The notes below the pieces were generated by a model. It worked only from the letters and a program-made list of their open reading frames with translations, was not told the origin of the DNA and made no database searches. Below are positions 1 to 7,577 of a stretch of DNA of 64,000 nt, one piece after another. The translations under genes were made by a program, and so were the position numbers. The stretch is from positions 247,422 to 311,421 of the forward strand of contig NWQQ01000021.1 in NCBI GenBank assembly GCA_002798255.1, in the 5' to 3' direction. Source of the stretch: Lysobacteraceae bacterium NML95-0200 (GTDB lineage: Bacteria; Pseudomonadota; Gammaproteobacteria; Xanthomonadales; Xanthomonadaceae). Numbering within the stretch: position 1 is the first letter of the stretch; each line of letters opens with the position of its first letter.

Positions 1-1172
1 AGTTCATGGCCGCGGTACTCTCCAGCGACATGGACAAGACCGACAAGGTGGTGGGCTTTCTGGACGAAGCCCGCGTCATGGGGCTGGACGTGCTGCCGCC
101 GGATGTCAACCACTCCGCCTATATGTTCGAGGCGATGGATGAGCGCACCCTGCGCTATGGCCTGGGCGCCATCAAGGGCGTGGGGCAAGGCGCCTGCGAG
201 GCGATTGTCGCAGCCCGCAAGGCAGGCGGCGCCTTTGCCGATTTGTTCGACTTCTGCCAGCGCACCGCCTCGGCCAAACTCAACCGCCGCACCCTGGAAT
301 CGCTGATTTTTGCCGGCGCCCTGGACTCGCTGGCCTGCAACCGTCCGTCACTGCTGCTGCAAGTGCCCGAAGTGATGCGCGCCACCGACCAGTTGGCACG
401 CGAGCGCGAAGCCGGACAAGTCTCGCTGTTTGGCGCGGTCGAATCCTCTGCCCCGGCATTGGCGATTGAATTGCCCACCAGCCACGACTGGCCACTGGCC
501 GACAAGCTCAAGCACGAGCGCGAAACGCTGGGCTTCTATCTCTCCGGGCACCCGATGGACCCGTACCGGCCAGAACTTGTCGAGCTTATCGGCTTTGACT
601 TGAGCCAACTCGACAAAATCTGGAGCGAGCGCGCCGAAGACAAGAAAAGCGGCTGGCGCGCCGAAAAAACCGTGATTGTGGCCGGGCAAATCACCGCCTT
701 CCGCCGCCGTGGCGAGTCACAGGCTTTTGTAACGCTTGAAGATGGCCGCGGCCGGATTGAATGCGCCTTCTTTTCCGAGCCGCTGGCCGAGTATTCGGAA
801 CTGCTCACCACTGGCCGCATCCTGGTAGTGGAAGGCGGCCTGCGCGAAGACGAATTCTCCGGCGGCTTCAGTCTGCGCGCCCGCCGCTGCTGGGATTTTG
901 ATGCTGTCTGCCAGACCCATGCCCTCGGCCTTGCGGTGCGCCTTGACCTGCGCGAGGGCAGCCCCATGCCCGCCTTCGACGCCCTACTGCAGGCACACCG
1001 CCCCGGCAAAACCCCGTTGCGCCTGCAATTGCTGGTGCCCGGCGCCAGCGGTGAGCTGGAGATGAAAAAAGCCGAACACGGCCTTGCCATCAACCAGGAA
1101 CTGCCCGCCCGCCTGCGCGCCCTGCCCGGCGTGCGCGTGGTCAAACTCAGCCTTGCCAAACCCTGGACTTGA
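1..1172 (+). CDS. dnaE: DNA polymerase III subunit alpha, C-terminal part (5' end outside window)
   Basis: The reading frame is open from the window edge (first full codon at base 3) to TGA at 1170-1172, giving 389 residues. The translation matches the C-terminal third of the replicative polymerase DnaE: the SSDMDKTDKVVGF segment that follows the palm/finger region, a helix-hairpin-helix-like stretch (YGLGAIKGVGQGACEAI), the GALDSL element, and an OB-fold-like part (VIVAGQITAFRRRG, then TLEDGRGRIECAFF). The product is the catalytic subunit of the chromosomal replicase. The start lies upstream of the window, so nothing can be said about it. The stop overlaps a likely promoter for the next operon. 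Identification is secure from motif order; it is not a pseudogene in the part seen. Confidence 0.95.
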   Translation, partial: FMAAVLSSDMDKTDKVVGFLDEARVMGLDVLPPDVNHSAYMFEAMDERTLRYGLGAIKGVGQGACEAIVAARKAGGAFADLFDFCQRTASAKLNRRTLESLIFAGALDSLACNRPSLLLQVPEVMRATDQLAREREAGQVSLFGAVESSAPALAIELPTSHDWPLADKLKHERETLGFYLSGHPMDPYRPELVELIGFDLSQLDKIWSERAEDKKSGWRAEKTVIVAGQITAFRRRGESQAFVTLEDGRGRIECAFFSEPLAEYSELLTTGRILVVEGGLREDEFSGGFSLRARRCWDFDAVCQTHALGLAVRLDLREGSPMPAFDALLQAHRPGKTPLRLQLLVPGASGELEMKKAEHGLAINQELPARLRALPGVRVVKLSLAKPWT

Positions 1173-1213
1173 CCTGCTTTCATGTAAGTAATACGCTTGC
1201 TTACATGAAAGCA
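1169..1213 (+). promoter_or_regulatory. Promoter with perfect 14-bp inverted repeat over the start of the stress operon
   Basis: TTGACC (1169-1174) and TACGCT (1192-1197) are 17 bases apart, as in a sigma70 promoter. A perfect 14-base inverted repeat, tgctttcatgtaag at 1175-1188 and its complement at 1200-1213, flanks the -10 element with an 11-base spacer. The right arm contains the ATG at 1205. The predicted start of transcription falls at about 1204-1205, and no Shine-Dalgarno sequence precedes the ATG, so the transcript may be leaderless. The placement is what one expects of a repressor operator. Promoter strength and the binding protein are inference. Confidence 0.6.
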
Positions 1214-1837
1214 CGCACCGCTCCCAGTCCGTCCACGCTGCATCAGCGCGCTTACCGCGAACGGATGCGCAGTGCCGGGCTGGTGAAAAAGGATGTGTGG
1301 ATTCTGCCCGAATACACCGCCGAGCTTGCCGCGATTGAGAAGTCCATGCGCGCACCCGGCCGGGCATCAAGCCGTAGCGTCAATGCCGATGCGGCACTGA
1401 CGCTTGCCAGCATCCATGAAATGCTCGGCCATACCCATGCCGCCCGTGAGGGGCTACTGACAGTGGAATGGCTGGAAGGCGCCGACCCCAGCCTGCATCT
1501 GACCATGCACGAATATGGCGGGCTGTCGGTATTCATCGCCAAAAGTGGTGGGCAGCTGATTATTGAGGCCTGGTTATGGCCACTGGATGCGGTGGCCGAT
1601 AGCGCCCGTTTCAATGCCCATGTGCTCAGCACCCACAAGCTGCTGCCGCTGTCCACGGTCGGCATCGACGTGGTGGCCGGGGTACCCGGCTACATCATGT
1701 TCGGCTCGCTGGATGCCCATTCACGTTTTGAAACGCTGATGTTTGAAGTGGAAACGCTGGCCGATAACGTCATCAATGCCAGCGAGGCCTGGCTGGAATA
1801 TCTCAAGCCCGAATTTCTTGCCGGAGCCGCTGCATGA
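1205..1837 (+). CDS. YjfI-like DUF2170 protein with N-terminal putative DNA-binding segment
   Basis: 210 residues. The C-terminal ~135 residues (from about ALTLASIHEMLGH) match DUF2170/YjfI, a small protein encoded next to PspA-like YjfJ in enterobacteria and of unknown biochemistry. The first ~60 residues are an addition: RAYRERMRSAGLVKKDVWI looks like the strand-helix start of ribbon-helix-helix proteins (R-x-R-x-R-x-x-G-[LI]-x-x-x-x-[IV]-W). ATG 1205 was chosen because an in-frame start at 1169 would lie inside dnaE and the promoter. The stop overlaps the next start (ATGA at 1834). First gene of the envelope-stress operon. With a palindrome across its own start, autoregulation is an attractive inference. 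Confidence 0.8.
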   Translation: MKARTAPSPSTLHQRAYRERMRSAGLVKKDVWILPEYTAELAAIEKSMRAPGRASSRSVNADAALTLASIHEMLGHTHAAREGLLTVEWLEGADPSLHLTMHEYGGLSVFIAKSGGQLIIEAWLWPLDAVADSARFNAHVLSTHKLLPLSTVGIDVVAGVPGYIMFGSLDAHSRFETLMFEVETLADNVINASEAWLEYLKPEFLAGAAA

Positions 1838-2514
1838 GCCCGCTCAAAGACCTGCTCAAACGTTTCCAGAGCGAGCTGGGCGTGCTTGAAGAAAACCTGC
1901 GCAGCCAGTTGGCGCAACGGCAACTGGATGCAGACATCCGCGAAATCGACAGCGCCCTGCACGACTGGCAGCAGGAGGCCAATGCCTGCAAGGCGCGGCT
2001 GTTTACCGCAGATGAGCGCAAGCGCGCCCTGAATGCACAAATCCATGCGCTGGAGGCCGAGGCAGTGGCGCTCTTGGCAAGCCCGCGCGGCAAATCCCGC
2101 GCCGAGGACATCGCCGCACGCATTGCCAGCCTGCAAGTCCGGCGCAATGACGAGCGCGCGGCGATACAAAGCCTGCGCGAGCAGCAGCAGGCCTTGCTGC
2201 ATGTCATCGAGCAGGGCGAGCACAGGCTGCGCCGCCTGAAGCACCAGCTCGACACCCTGCGCGCCAGTGAAACCCTGCACCGCGCCCAGGCCACGGTCGC
2301 CAAACGGCAGGCCGGTGAAGCCGCTTCACCGGAAAGCGCGGTGGCCTCGGCCAGACGCGCACGCAATGCGCAAAAACCTGTGACCGGCACGCGCAAACTC
2401 CGCCCGCAGCCCGCCGCTACAGATGCCACCGCCAGGGTGCTGGAAAAATTGCAGCGCCGCGCCGAAAAGCAGGCAGAATCCAAACCCTCCAAACCGCGCA
2501 GGAGCACATCATGA
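1834..2514 (+). CDS. PspA/IM30 (YjfJ-type) membrane-stress protein
   Basis: 226 residues, almost entirely helical with long heptad-like runs (KDLLKRFQSELGVLEENLRS onwards to about residue 150), then a basic, Ala/Pro-rich tail. This fits the PspA/IM30/Vipp1 family, members of the ESCRT-III superfamily that assemble on damaged inner membrane. Conventional PspA is about 222 residues. The N-terminal amphipathic helix is short and atypical, closer to YjfJ than to PspA of the pspABC operon; the basic tail is unusual. Start and stop both overlap neighbours by four bases (ATGA), so translation is coupled to the YjfI-like and YqiJ-like genes. The family call rests on length, coiled-coil character and context. 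Confidence 0.8.
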   Translation: MSPLKDLLKRFQSELGVLEENLRSQLAQRQLDADIREIDSALHDWQQEANACKARLFTADERKRALNAQIHALEAEAVALLASPRGKSRAEDIAARIASLQVRRNDERAAIQSLREQQQALLHVIEQGEHRLRRLKHQLDTLRASETLHRAQATVAKRQAGEAASPESAVASARRARNAQKPVTGTRKLRPQPAATDATARVLEKLQRRAEKQAESKPSKPRRSTS

Positions 2515-3128
2515 ATGCGTTTTTGCACACCGCCCTGAGCTTTCCCACCCTGCCCTGGAGCGTGCTGTTCACCGTGGCCGTGCTGTACTGGCTGGTGGCT
2601 GCGCTGGGGGTGTTTGACCTGGATGCCGGGATAGAGGGCGAAAGCCCGCTGGCCGATGCCGGCGGCATGCTGACCCGGCTCGGGCTGCGCGGCGTGCCGC
2701 TGATGCTGGTTGTGCTGCTTGTCGCGTTCTTTGCCTGGATAAGCACGTATTTCTTCCAGCTCTACCTGCTTGACCCGCTGTTCTCCGGCACGCTGCGCAC
2801 ACTTGTGGGTACGCTCGCCATGCTGCTGGCCGCCGTACCGGGCATCTTGATGGCCTCGCTGCTGCTGCGCCCGCTGCGCCGCTTCATGCTGAAACTGGTT
2901 CCGGCCACACCGCCTTCGCTGCTCGGCAAGGTCGGCACGGTGACCACGCCAGAGGTCGATGCCGAGCACGGCATGGCCAGCTTCGAGGACGGCGGCGCCG
3001 GACTGCTGTTGCAAGTGCGCGCCCAGCCACCGGATGTTTACCCGCGCGGCGAGCGCGTGGTTCTCATCGAATACCGCGAGGCTGACAATAGCTGGCGGGT
3101 CATTTCCGAAAACCAGTTCAACCGCTGA
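2511..3128 (+). CDS. YqiJ-like inner-membrane protein with OB-fold domain
   Basis: 205 residues. Hydrophobic spans lie near residues 15-35, 65-90 and 100-122 and are followed by a soluble C-terminal domain that reads like the NfeD/OB-fold module (LLGKVGTVTTPEVDAEHG, then GERVVLIEY). E. coli YqiJ and Bacillus YuaF/NfeD proteins have this layout and are encoded beside flotillins, as here (flotillin starts 44 bases downstream). The likely role is as a flotillin partner in a membrane microdomain. The start overlaps the pspA-like stop (ATGA). Confidence 0.82.
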   Translation: MNAFLHTALSFPTLPWSVLFTVAVLYWLVAALGVFDLDAGIEGESPLADAGGMLTRLGLRGVPLMLVVLLVAFFAWISTYFFQLYLLDPLFSGTLRTLVGTLAMLLAAVPGILMASLLLRPLRRFMLKLVPATPPSLLGKVGTVTTPEVDAEHGMASFEDGGAGLLLQVRAQPPDVYPRGERVVLIEYREADNSWRVISENQFNR

Positions 3129-3172
3129 CCGATTTCTTTCACCTCCACGCCACACCACCACGGAGTCATCCC

Positions 3173-5107
3173 ATGACGCTGCAAAACCTGATCCCCTTCG
3201 CGCTCGGCGCTGTCGGACTGATCGTTTTCCTGTTCGCCATCGTCGTCGTATTCAAGATGTTCTATGTCAAGGTCGAACAGGGCACCGCCCTGATTGTCAA
3301 TGACATGAGCGCCAAGCCCAAGGTGCATTTCACCGGCGCGCTGATTATCCCGGTGCTGTACAAGGCCGAGGTGATGCGCATCAGCCTCATCACCCTGCAG
3401 GTGGATCGCCGTGGCAAGGAGGGGCTGATTTGCCGCGACAACATGCGCGCCGACATCACCGTGGCCTATTACCTGCGCGTCAACGAAACCACCGAGGACG
3501 TGCTGAAGGTCGCCAAGGCGGTGGGCGTGGATCGCGCCTCCGACCGCAATGCCGTGGACGAACTATTCAATGCCAAGTTCTCCGAGGCGCTGAAAACCGT
3601 GGGCAAGAAGTTCGAGTTCATCGAGCTGTTTGAAAAGCGCGAGGAATTCCGCGATGAAATCATCAAGGTCATCGGCAAGGATCTGAACGGCTATGTGCTC
3701 GAAGACGTGGCCATCGACTATCTGGAGCAAACGCCCAAGCATCTGCTCGACCCGCACAACATCCTCGACTCCGAAGGCATCCGCAAGATTACCGAGCTGA
3801 CCGCCGCGCAAAACATCATCACCAACGAGCTGGCGCAGAACGAGCATCTGGCCATCACCAAGAAGAACGTGGAAACCCGCGAGGCCACCCTGGCGCTGGA
3901 GCGCCAGCAGGCCGAAGCCGAGGCGCGGCAGAAGCGCGAAATCGAAACCATCCAGGCGCGCGAAGCGGCCGAAACCGAAAAGGTCAAGGAAGAACAGCGC
4001 CTGCTGGCCGAGCAGGCGCGGCTTGAAACGGAAGAAAAAATCCAGATTCGTGACCAGGAAATGCAGCGCCAGGTGGAAGTGGCCGAACAGAACCGCCGCC
4101 GTGCAGTCGGCATCGAGGCCGAGCGCGTCAGCCGCGCCACCCGCATCGAGGCGGTCACCACCGACCGCGAGGTCAAGCTGCAACAGGTCGAGCGCGACAA
4201 GGCCGTGGAACAGGGGGTGATGGATGTGGCCAATATCACCCGCGAGCGTATCGCCATCGACAAGACCGTGGCGATGGAAGAAGAACGCATCAACGAAGTG
4301 CGCGAAGTCTCCGCTGCCGACCGCGCCAAGCAAGTACGCGTGCTGGAAGCCGAAGCCGCCGCACAAGAAGCGCTGGTGCGCGAAATCAAGGCGGCCGAAG
4401 CGGCCGAAACCGCGGCCAAGCACCGTGCGCTGGAAATGACCACGCTGGCACAGGCCGAGTTCGATGCCGCCAGCCGCCAGGCCGAAGCCAAGAAGGCCCT
4501 GGCCGAAGGCATCAAGGCCGAGCAGGCCGCCCCCGGCCTTGCCGAAGCACTGGTGCAGGAAGCCAGCGCCAATGCCATCGAAAAGGTCGGCGCTGCCGAG
4601 GCGCGTGTCATCGAAGCCAAAGCCGAGGCCAACTACAAGCAGGGCAATGCCGATGCGCGCGTACTGGCCGAGCGCCTGAGTGCCGAGGCTGAAGGCACCG
4701 CGCGCATGGGCGATGCCCAGGCACAGGCCATCGCCCGCAAGATGGCCGCCGAGGCCGAAGGGCTGACCGCCAAGTTCGATGCCATGGACAAGATGAGCGC
4801 CGATGCCCGCAATCACGAGGAATACCGCATGGCGCTGCAAACCAGCCTGGAGCAGGCGCTGGCGCAAATCGAGGCCGGCAAGGAAATCTCGCGCGAAAAC
4901 GCCGAGGTCATCGCCACAGCGCTGCGCAATGCCCGTATCGACCTGGTCGGTGGCGAAGGCGGCATGTTCGAGGCGCTCTCGCGTGCGGTATCGCTGGGCA
5001 AATCGGTGGAAGGCTTTGCCGGTAAAAGCCCGCTGGTGCAGGATTTGCTGCAAAAGTATCTGGGCGTGAAAGTCAGCCCGGAAGCCTTGCCCGGCGGACA
5101 GGGCTGA
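3173..5107 (+). CDS. Flotillin (YqiK-like SPFH protein)
   Basis: 644 residues. One N-terminal membrane span (residues about 6-30) is followed by the SPFH/band-7 domain (about 30-210: VEQGTALIVNDMS, FEFIELFEKREEFRDEII) and a very long charged coiled coil rich in Glu-Ala repeats (about 210-560). The tail contains the flotillin-type segment ending LLQKYLGVK. Flotillins form oligomeric scaffolds that organise inner-membrane microdomains. GGAG lies nine bases before the ATG. Length is close to the 550-650 of YqiK-type proteins. Its position beside PspA-like and YqiJ-like genes points to a role in membrane integrity. Confidence 0.93.
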   Translation: MTLQNLIPFALGAVGLIVFLFAIVVVFKMFYVKVEQGTALIVNDMSAKPKVHFTGALIIPVLYKAEVMRISLITLQVDRRGKEGLICRDNMRADITVAYYLRVNETTEDVLKVAKAVGVDRASDRNAVDELFNAKFSEALKTVGKKFEFIELFEKREEFRDEIIKVIGKDLNGYVLEDVAIDYLEQTPKHLLDPHNILDSEGIRKITELTAAQNIITNELAQNEHLAITKKNVETREATLALERQQAEAEARQKREIETIQAREAAETEKVKEEQRLLAEQARLETEEKIQIRDQEMQRQVEVAEQNRRRAVGIEAERVSRATRIEAVTTDREVKLQQVERDKAVEQGVMDVANITRERIAIDKTVAMEEERINEVREVSAADRAKQVRVLEAEAAAQEALVREIKAAEAAETAAKHRALEMTTLAQAEFDAASRQAEAKKALAEGIKAEQAAPGLAEALVQEASANAIEKVGAAEARVIEAKAEANYKQGNADARVLAERLSAEAEGTARMGDAQAQAIARKMAAEAEGLTAKFDAMDKMSADARNHEEYRMALQTSLEQALAQIEAGKEISRENAEVIATALRNARIDLVGGEGGMFEALSRAVSLGKSVEGFAGKSPLVQDLLQKYLGVKVSPEALPGGQG

Positions 5108-5114
5108 ACCGTAT

Positions 5115-5143
5115 CGGGGCGGTGAGCCCAGCTTGCCGCCCCG
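5115..5143 (+). terminator. Hairpin after flotillin, possible attenuator
   Basis: Eight-base arms cggggcgg (5115-5122) and ccgccccg (5136-5143) enclose a 13-base loop. No T-run follows, so complete termination is unlikely. It may reduce read-through from the flotillin gene or protect its mRNA 3' end. Confidence 0.3.
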
Positions 5144-5210
5144 CATGCCTCTTCTGCCTCAACGCCGTTCAGGCCGCTGCCTATCCAGCATCCAAAACAC
5201 GAGAATCCCC

Positions 5211-5642
5211 ATGCACAAGCTCACCCTGCCCCTGCTCGCCACGCTGCTATTGGCTGGCTGCACCTCCACCCCCGCTGCCAAGCCGGATGCTGGCCAGGCA
5301 CTGCACGGCCAATGGCGGCTGACCGAAATCTCAGGGCACGGCATTGCCCTGCCCGAAGCCCTTATCCAGTTCGATGGCGAACAACAGGCCGTTTCCGCCA
5401 GCCTTGGCTGCAACCGCATTTTTGGCCGCTACCAGTTGCAGCGGGACAAACTCAGCCTCTCGACCCCGGCGACCACCCTGATGGCCTGCGCCGACCCAGA
5501 AATTTCGCAGCTGGAGCAGCGCCTAAGTCGCGCCCTGGAAGCGGCCGATGGCGGCAATTACCGCATTGAAAACGACGTACTGCGGCTGCAAGCCGCTGAT
5601 GGCACGGCGGTATTGAAAGCCCATCGGCAAGCCCGCCCCTGA
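5211..5642 (+). CDS. META-domain (HslJ-like) lipoprotein
   Basis: 143 residues. Starts at ATG 5211 with a lipoprotein signal: hydrophobic LTLPLLATLLLAGC, lipobox L-A-G-C with Cys at about residue 18. The mature part has the META signature: LHGQWRLTEISGH, then SASLGCNRIFGRYQL and LMACADPEISQLEQRL. HslJ/META proteins are small beta-rich envelope proteins linked to heat or novobiocin resistance; biochemical function is unknown. An earlier in-frame ATG (5133) would add a non-hydrophobic leader ahead of the lipobox and was rejected. It sits in the envelope-stress operon, consistent with an envelope role. Confidence 0.85.
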   Translation: MHKLTLPLLATLLLAGCTSTPAAKPDAGQALHGQWRLTEISGHGIALPEALIQFDGEQQAVSASLGCNRIFGRYQLQRDKLSLSTPATTLMACADPEISQLEQRLSRALEAADGGNYRIENDVLRLQAADGTAVLKAHRQARP

Positions 5643-5678
5643 CCCTTCACCCTTCCAACCCGTACACCGAGCCATTCC

Positions 5679-7070
5679 ATGCAGAAGCAGGAAAACAGCA
5701 CGCCGACCACCCGGCTCCAGGACATTTTCAACCTGCATCACGACCAGGCGCATCCGGACAAGATTGATGCGGCCATCCGCGCCAACTGCCGCGTCTCCGG
5801 CACCAATATGTGGGTGCTGATGTTCGCCATCGCGGTGGCCAGCATTGGCCTCAACGTCAACAGCACCGCCGTCATCATCGGTGCGATGCTGATTTCGCCG
5901 CTGATGGGGCCGATTGTCGGCATGGGTTATGGCGCGGCGGTTGGTGACATGGGGCTGATTCGGCTGTCACTGCGCAATATCGGCATTTTTGTCGGCCTCA
6001 GCCTGCTGACCGCCACGTTCTATTTCCTGCTGACCCCGCTGCAAGAGGCGCAAAGCGAGCTGCTGGCGCGCACCCGGCCAACGCTCTGGGATGTGCTCAT
6101 CGCCTTTTTCGGCGGCAGCGCCGGCATGGTCGCCATCACCCGCAAGGAAGGCGGCAATGTGGTGCCCGGCGTGGCGATTGCCACCGCACTGATGCCGCCG
6201 CTGTGCACCGCAGGCTATGGCCTGGCACATGGCAACTGGCAGTATTTCTTTGGCGCGTTTTACCTGTTTTCCATCAACTGCGTCTTTATCGCTTTCTCCA
6301 CCCTGCTGTTTGCGCGGCTGATGAAGCTGCCACGGCGCGGCCTGGTCACCGAATCCAGGCGCAGGCTGCACCGCATCGTGATTGCCGCCGTGGTCATCGC
6401 GGTGATGGCACCCAGCAGCTATCTGGCGGTGCGCCTGGTGCAGCAGGAGCTGTTCAATACCACCGCGGCCAATGCCATCAGGGATGCCCAGCAGCAGCAG
6501 GATTTCTTCGTACTGCGCAGCAGCAGCGACTACAAGAGCAAGCAGGTCAGGCTCATCATCAACGGCAGTGGCAATGCCGAAAAAATCACCCGGACGATTG
6601 AGCAGCAGCTTGAAAACAAGGGCATCAGCGCCGCCAAGGTGCAGGTCATGTATGCCGGTGGCAATGCCGAAAACATCAAGGCGCTGGAGCAGGAGCTGGC
6701 TCACAATAAAAACAGCTCGCAGCTTTTGCAAAACCAGCTCAAGGAACAGCAGGACTTTATCCAGGCGATGCGCGCCGGGCTGGTTGAGCAGCAAACGCAT
6801 GAAACGGTGCTGAAAGAAATCCGCGCGCAATACCCGGAGGCAGAAAAAATCAGCATCAGCGACGGGATTGCCTGGTCGCGTCCGGCTGCCAGCACGGATG
6901 GCGAAGGCAGCGCGGAAAAATCCGCCACCACGCGCGTGGTGGTGGTCAACCTGCAACTGCCGCAGGCTCTGGAAGAAAAGGACAGGACACGCATGCAGGC
7001 ATGGCTGGCACAACGCTTTGAAGGCAAGGCGGTGCAGCTTCTGCTCGATGCCGCGCCTGCCAGCCGATAA
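5679..7070 (+). CDS. DUF389 multi-span membrane protein
   Basis: 463 residues. After about 45 polar residues there are at least five to six hydrophobic spans (about 48-250), with the DUF389 hallmarks VIIGAMLISPLMGPIVGMG and VPGVAIATALMPPLCTAGYG. The C-terminal 210 residues are soluble and include a coiled-coil stretch around residues 330-370. DUF389 proteins are widespread inner-membrane proteins of unknown function. The family N-terminal ferredoxin-like domain is not evident here, while the long soluble tail is distinctive. Spacing to neighbours (36 and 31 bases) fits operon membership. Confidence 0.85.
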   Translation: MQKQENSTPTTRLQDIFNLHHDQAHPDKIDAAIRANCRVSGTNMWVLMFAIAVASIGLNVNSTAVIIGAMLISPLMGPIVGMGYGAAVGDMGLIRLSLRNIGIFVGLSLLTATFYFLLTPLQEAQSELLARTRPTLWDVLIAFFGGSAGMVAITRKEGGNVVPGVAIATALMPPLCTAGYGLAHGNWQYFFGAFYLFSINCVFIAFSTLLFARLMKLPRRGLVTESRRRLHRIVIAAVVIAVMAPSSYLAVRLVQQELFNTTAANAIRDAQQQQDFFVLRSSSDYKSKQVRLIINGSGNAEKITRTIEQQLENKGISAAKVQVMYAGGNAENIKALEQELAHNKNSSQLLQNQLKEQQDFIQAMRAGLVEQQTHETVLKEIRAQYPEAEKISISDGIAWSRPAASTDGEGSAEKSATTRVVVVNLQLPQALEEKDRTRMQAWLAQRFEGKAVQLLLDAAPASR

Positions 7071-7101
7071 ACACCCCCTGGTTATCTTGCCCCCCAAAAA
7101 C

Positions 7102-7524
7102 ATGAACACACTCATCAAGACCTTCCGGCAATCGAACTTCGACATCTTCATCCTGCGCGCCAGCGTATTCCTGGTGTTCCTGGTTTATGGCGTTTTCAAA
7201 TGGTTCCAGTTTGAAGTGGATGCACTGGAAAAAATGCTGCCGCAAACCTGGCTTGGCTTCCTGTACCCGCTGCTGGGCGCGCATGGCGCCAGCTATCTGC
7301 TCGGCATTGTCGAAGGCGTGGCCTATATCTCGCTGTTTCTGGGCTTCTTCAGGCCGCGCCTTGGCATTACCGGCGATGTGCTGGTCATCATCACCGGCCT
7401 TGTCACCCTGAGCCTGATGCCGCAAGTCGGCTTCAACGGCTTTATTTTCAAGGACGTGATGCTCTTGGGAGCCGGTCTTGTGCTGCTCAAGCACGACCTG
7501 AATCATCCGCCACGCCAAGCCTGA
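7102..7524 (+). CDS. DUF417 (YkgB/RclC-like) membrane protein
   Basis: 140 residues with four hydrophobic segments (about 15-32, 52-70, 78-96, 108-125). The pattern FILRASVFLVFLVYGVFKWFQFE matches the N-terminus of DUF417 proteins such as RclC/YkgB, inner-membrane proteins linked to reactive chlorine resistance in E. coli. ATG 7102 was chosen because translation upstream of it runs through the end of the DUF389 gene in another frame. It ends at 7524 just before the ATPase gene. The role in this operon is unknown. Confidence 0.75.
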   Translation: MNTLIKTFRQSNFDIFILRASVFLVFLVYGVFKWFQFEVDALEKMLPQTWLGFLYPLLGAHGASYLLGIVEGVAYISLFLGFFRPRLGITGDVLVIITGLVTLSLMPQVGFNGFIFKDVMLLGAGLVLLKHDLNHPPRQA

Positions 7525-7577
7525 TGCCGCCCTTTCCCGCCTTTCCGGCAGCCCTTCCGAATTTGGTCAATCCCGCC

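Noticed and set aside
3563..5146. A 527-codon open frame antisense to the flotillin gene
   Set aside because: It is the mirror of a Glu/Ala-rich coiled coil in GC-rich DNA; its translation is Leu/Gly/His/Phe-rich without domain pattern, and flotillin is certain.
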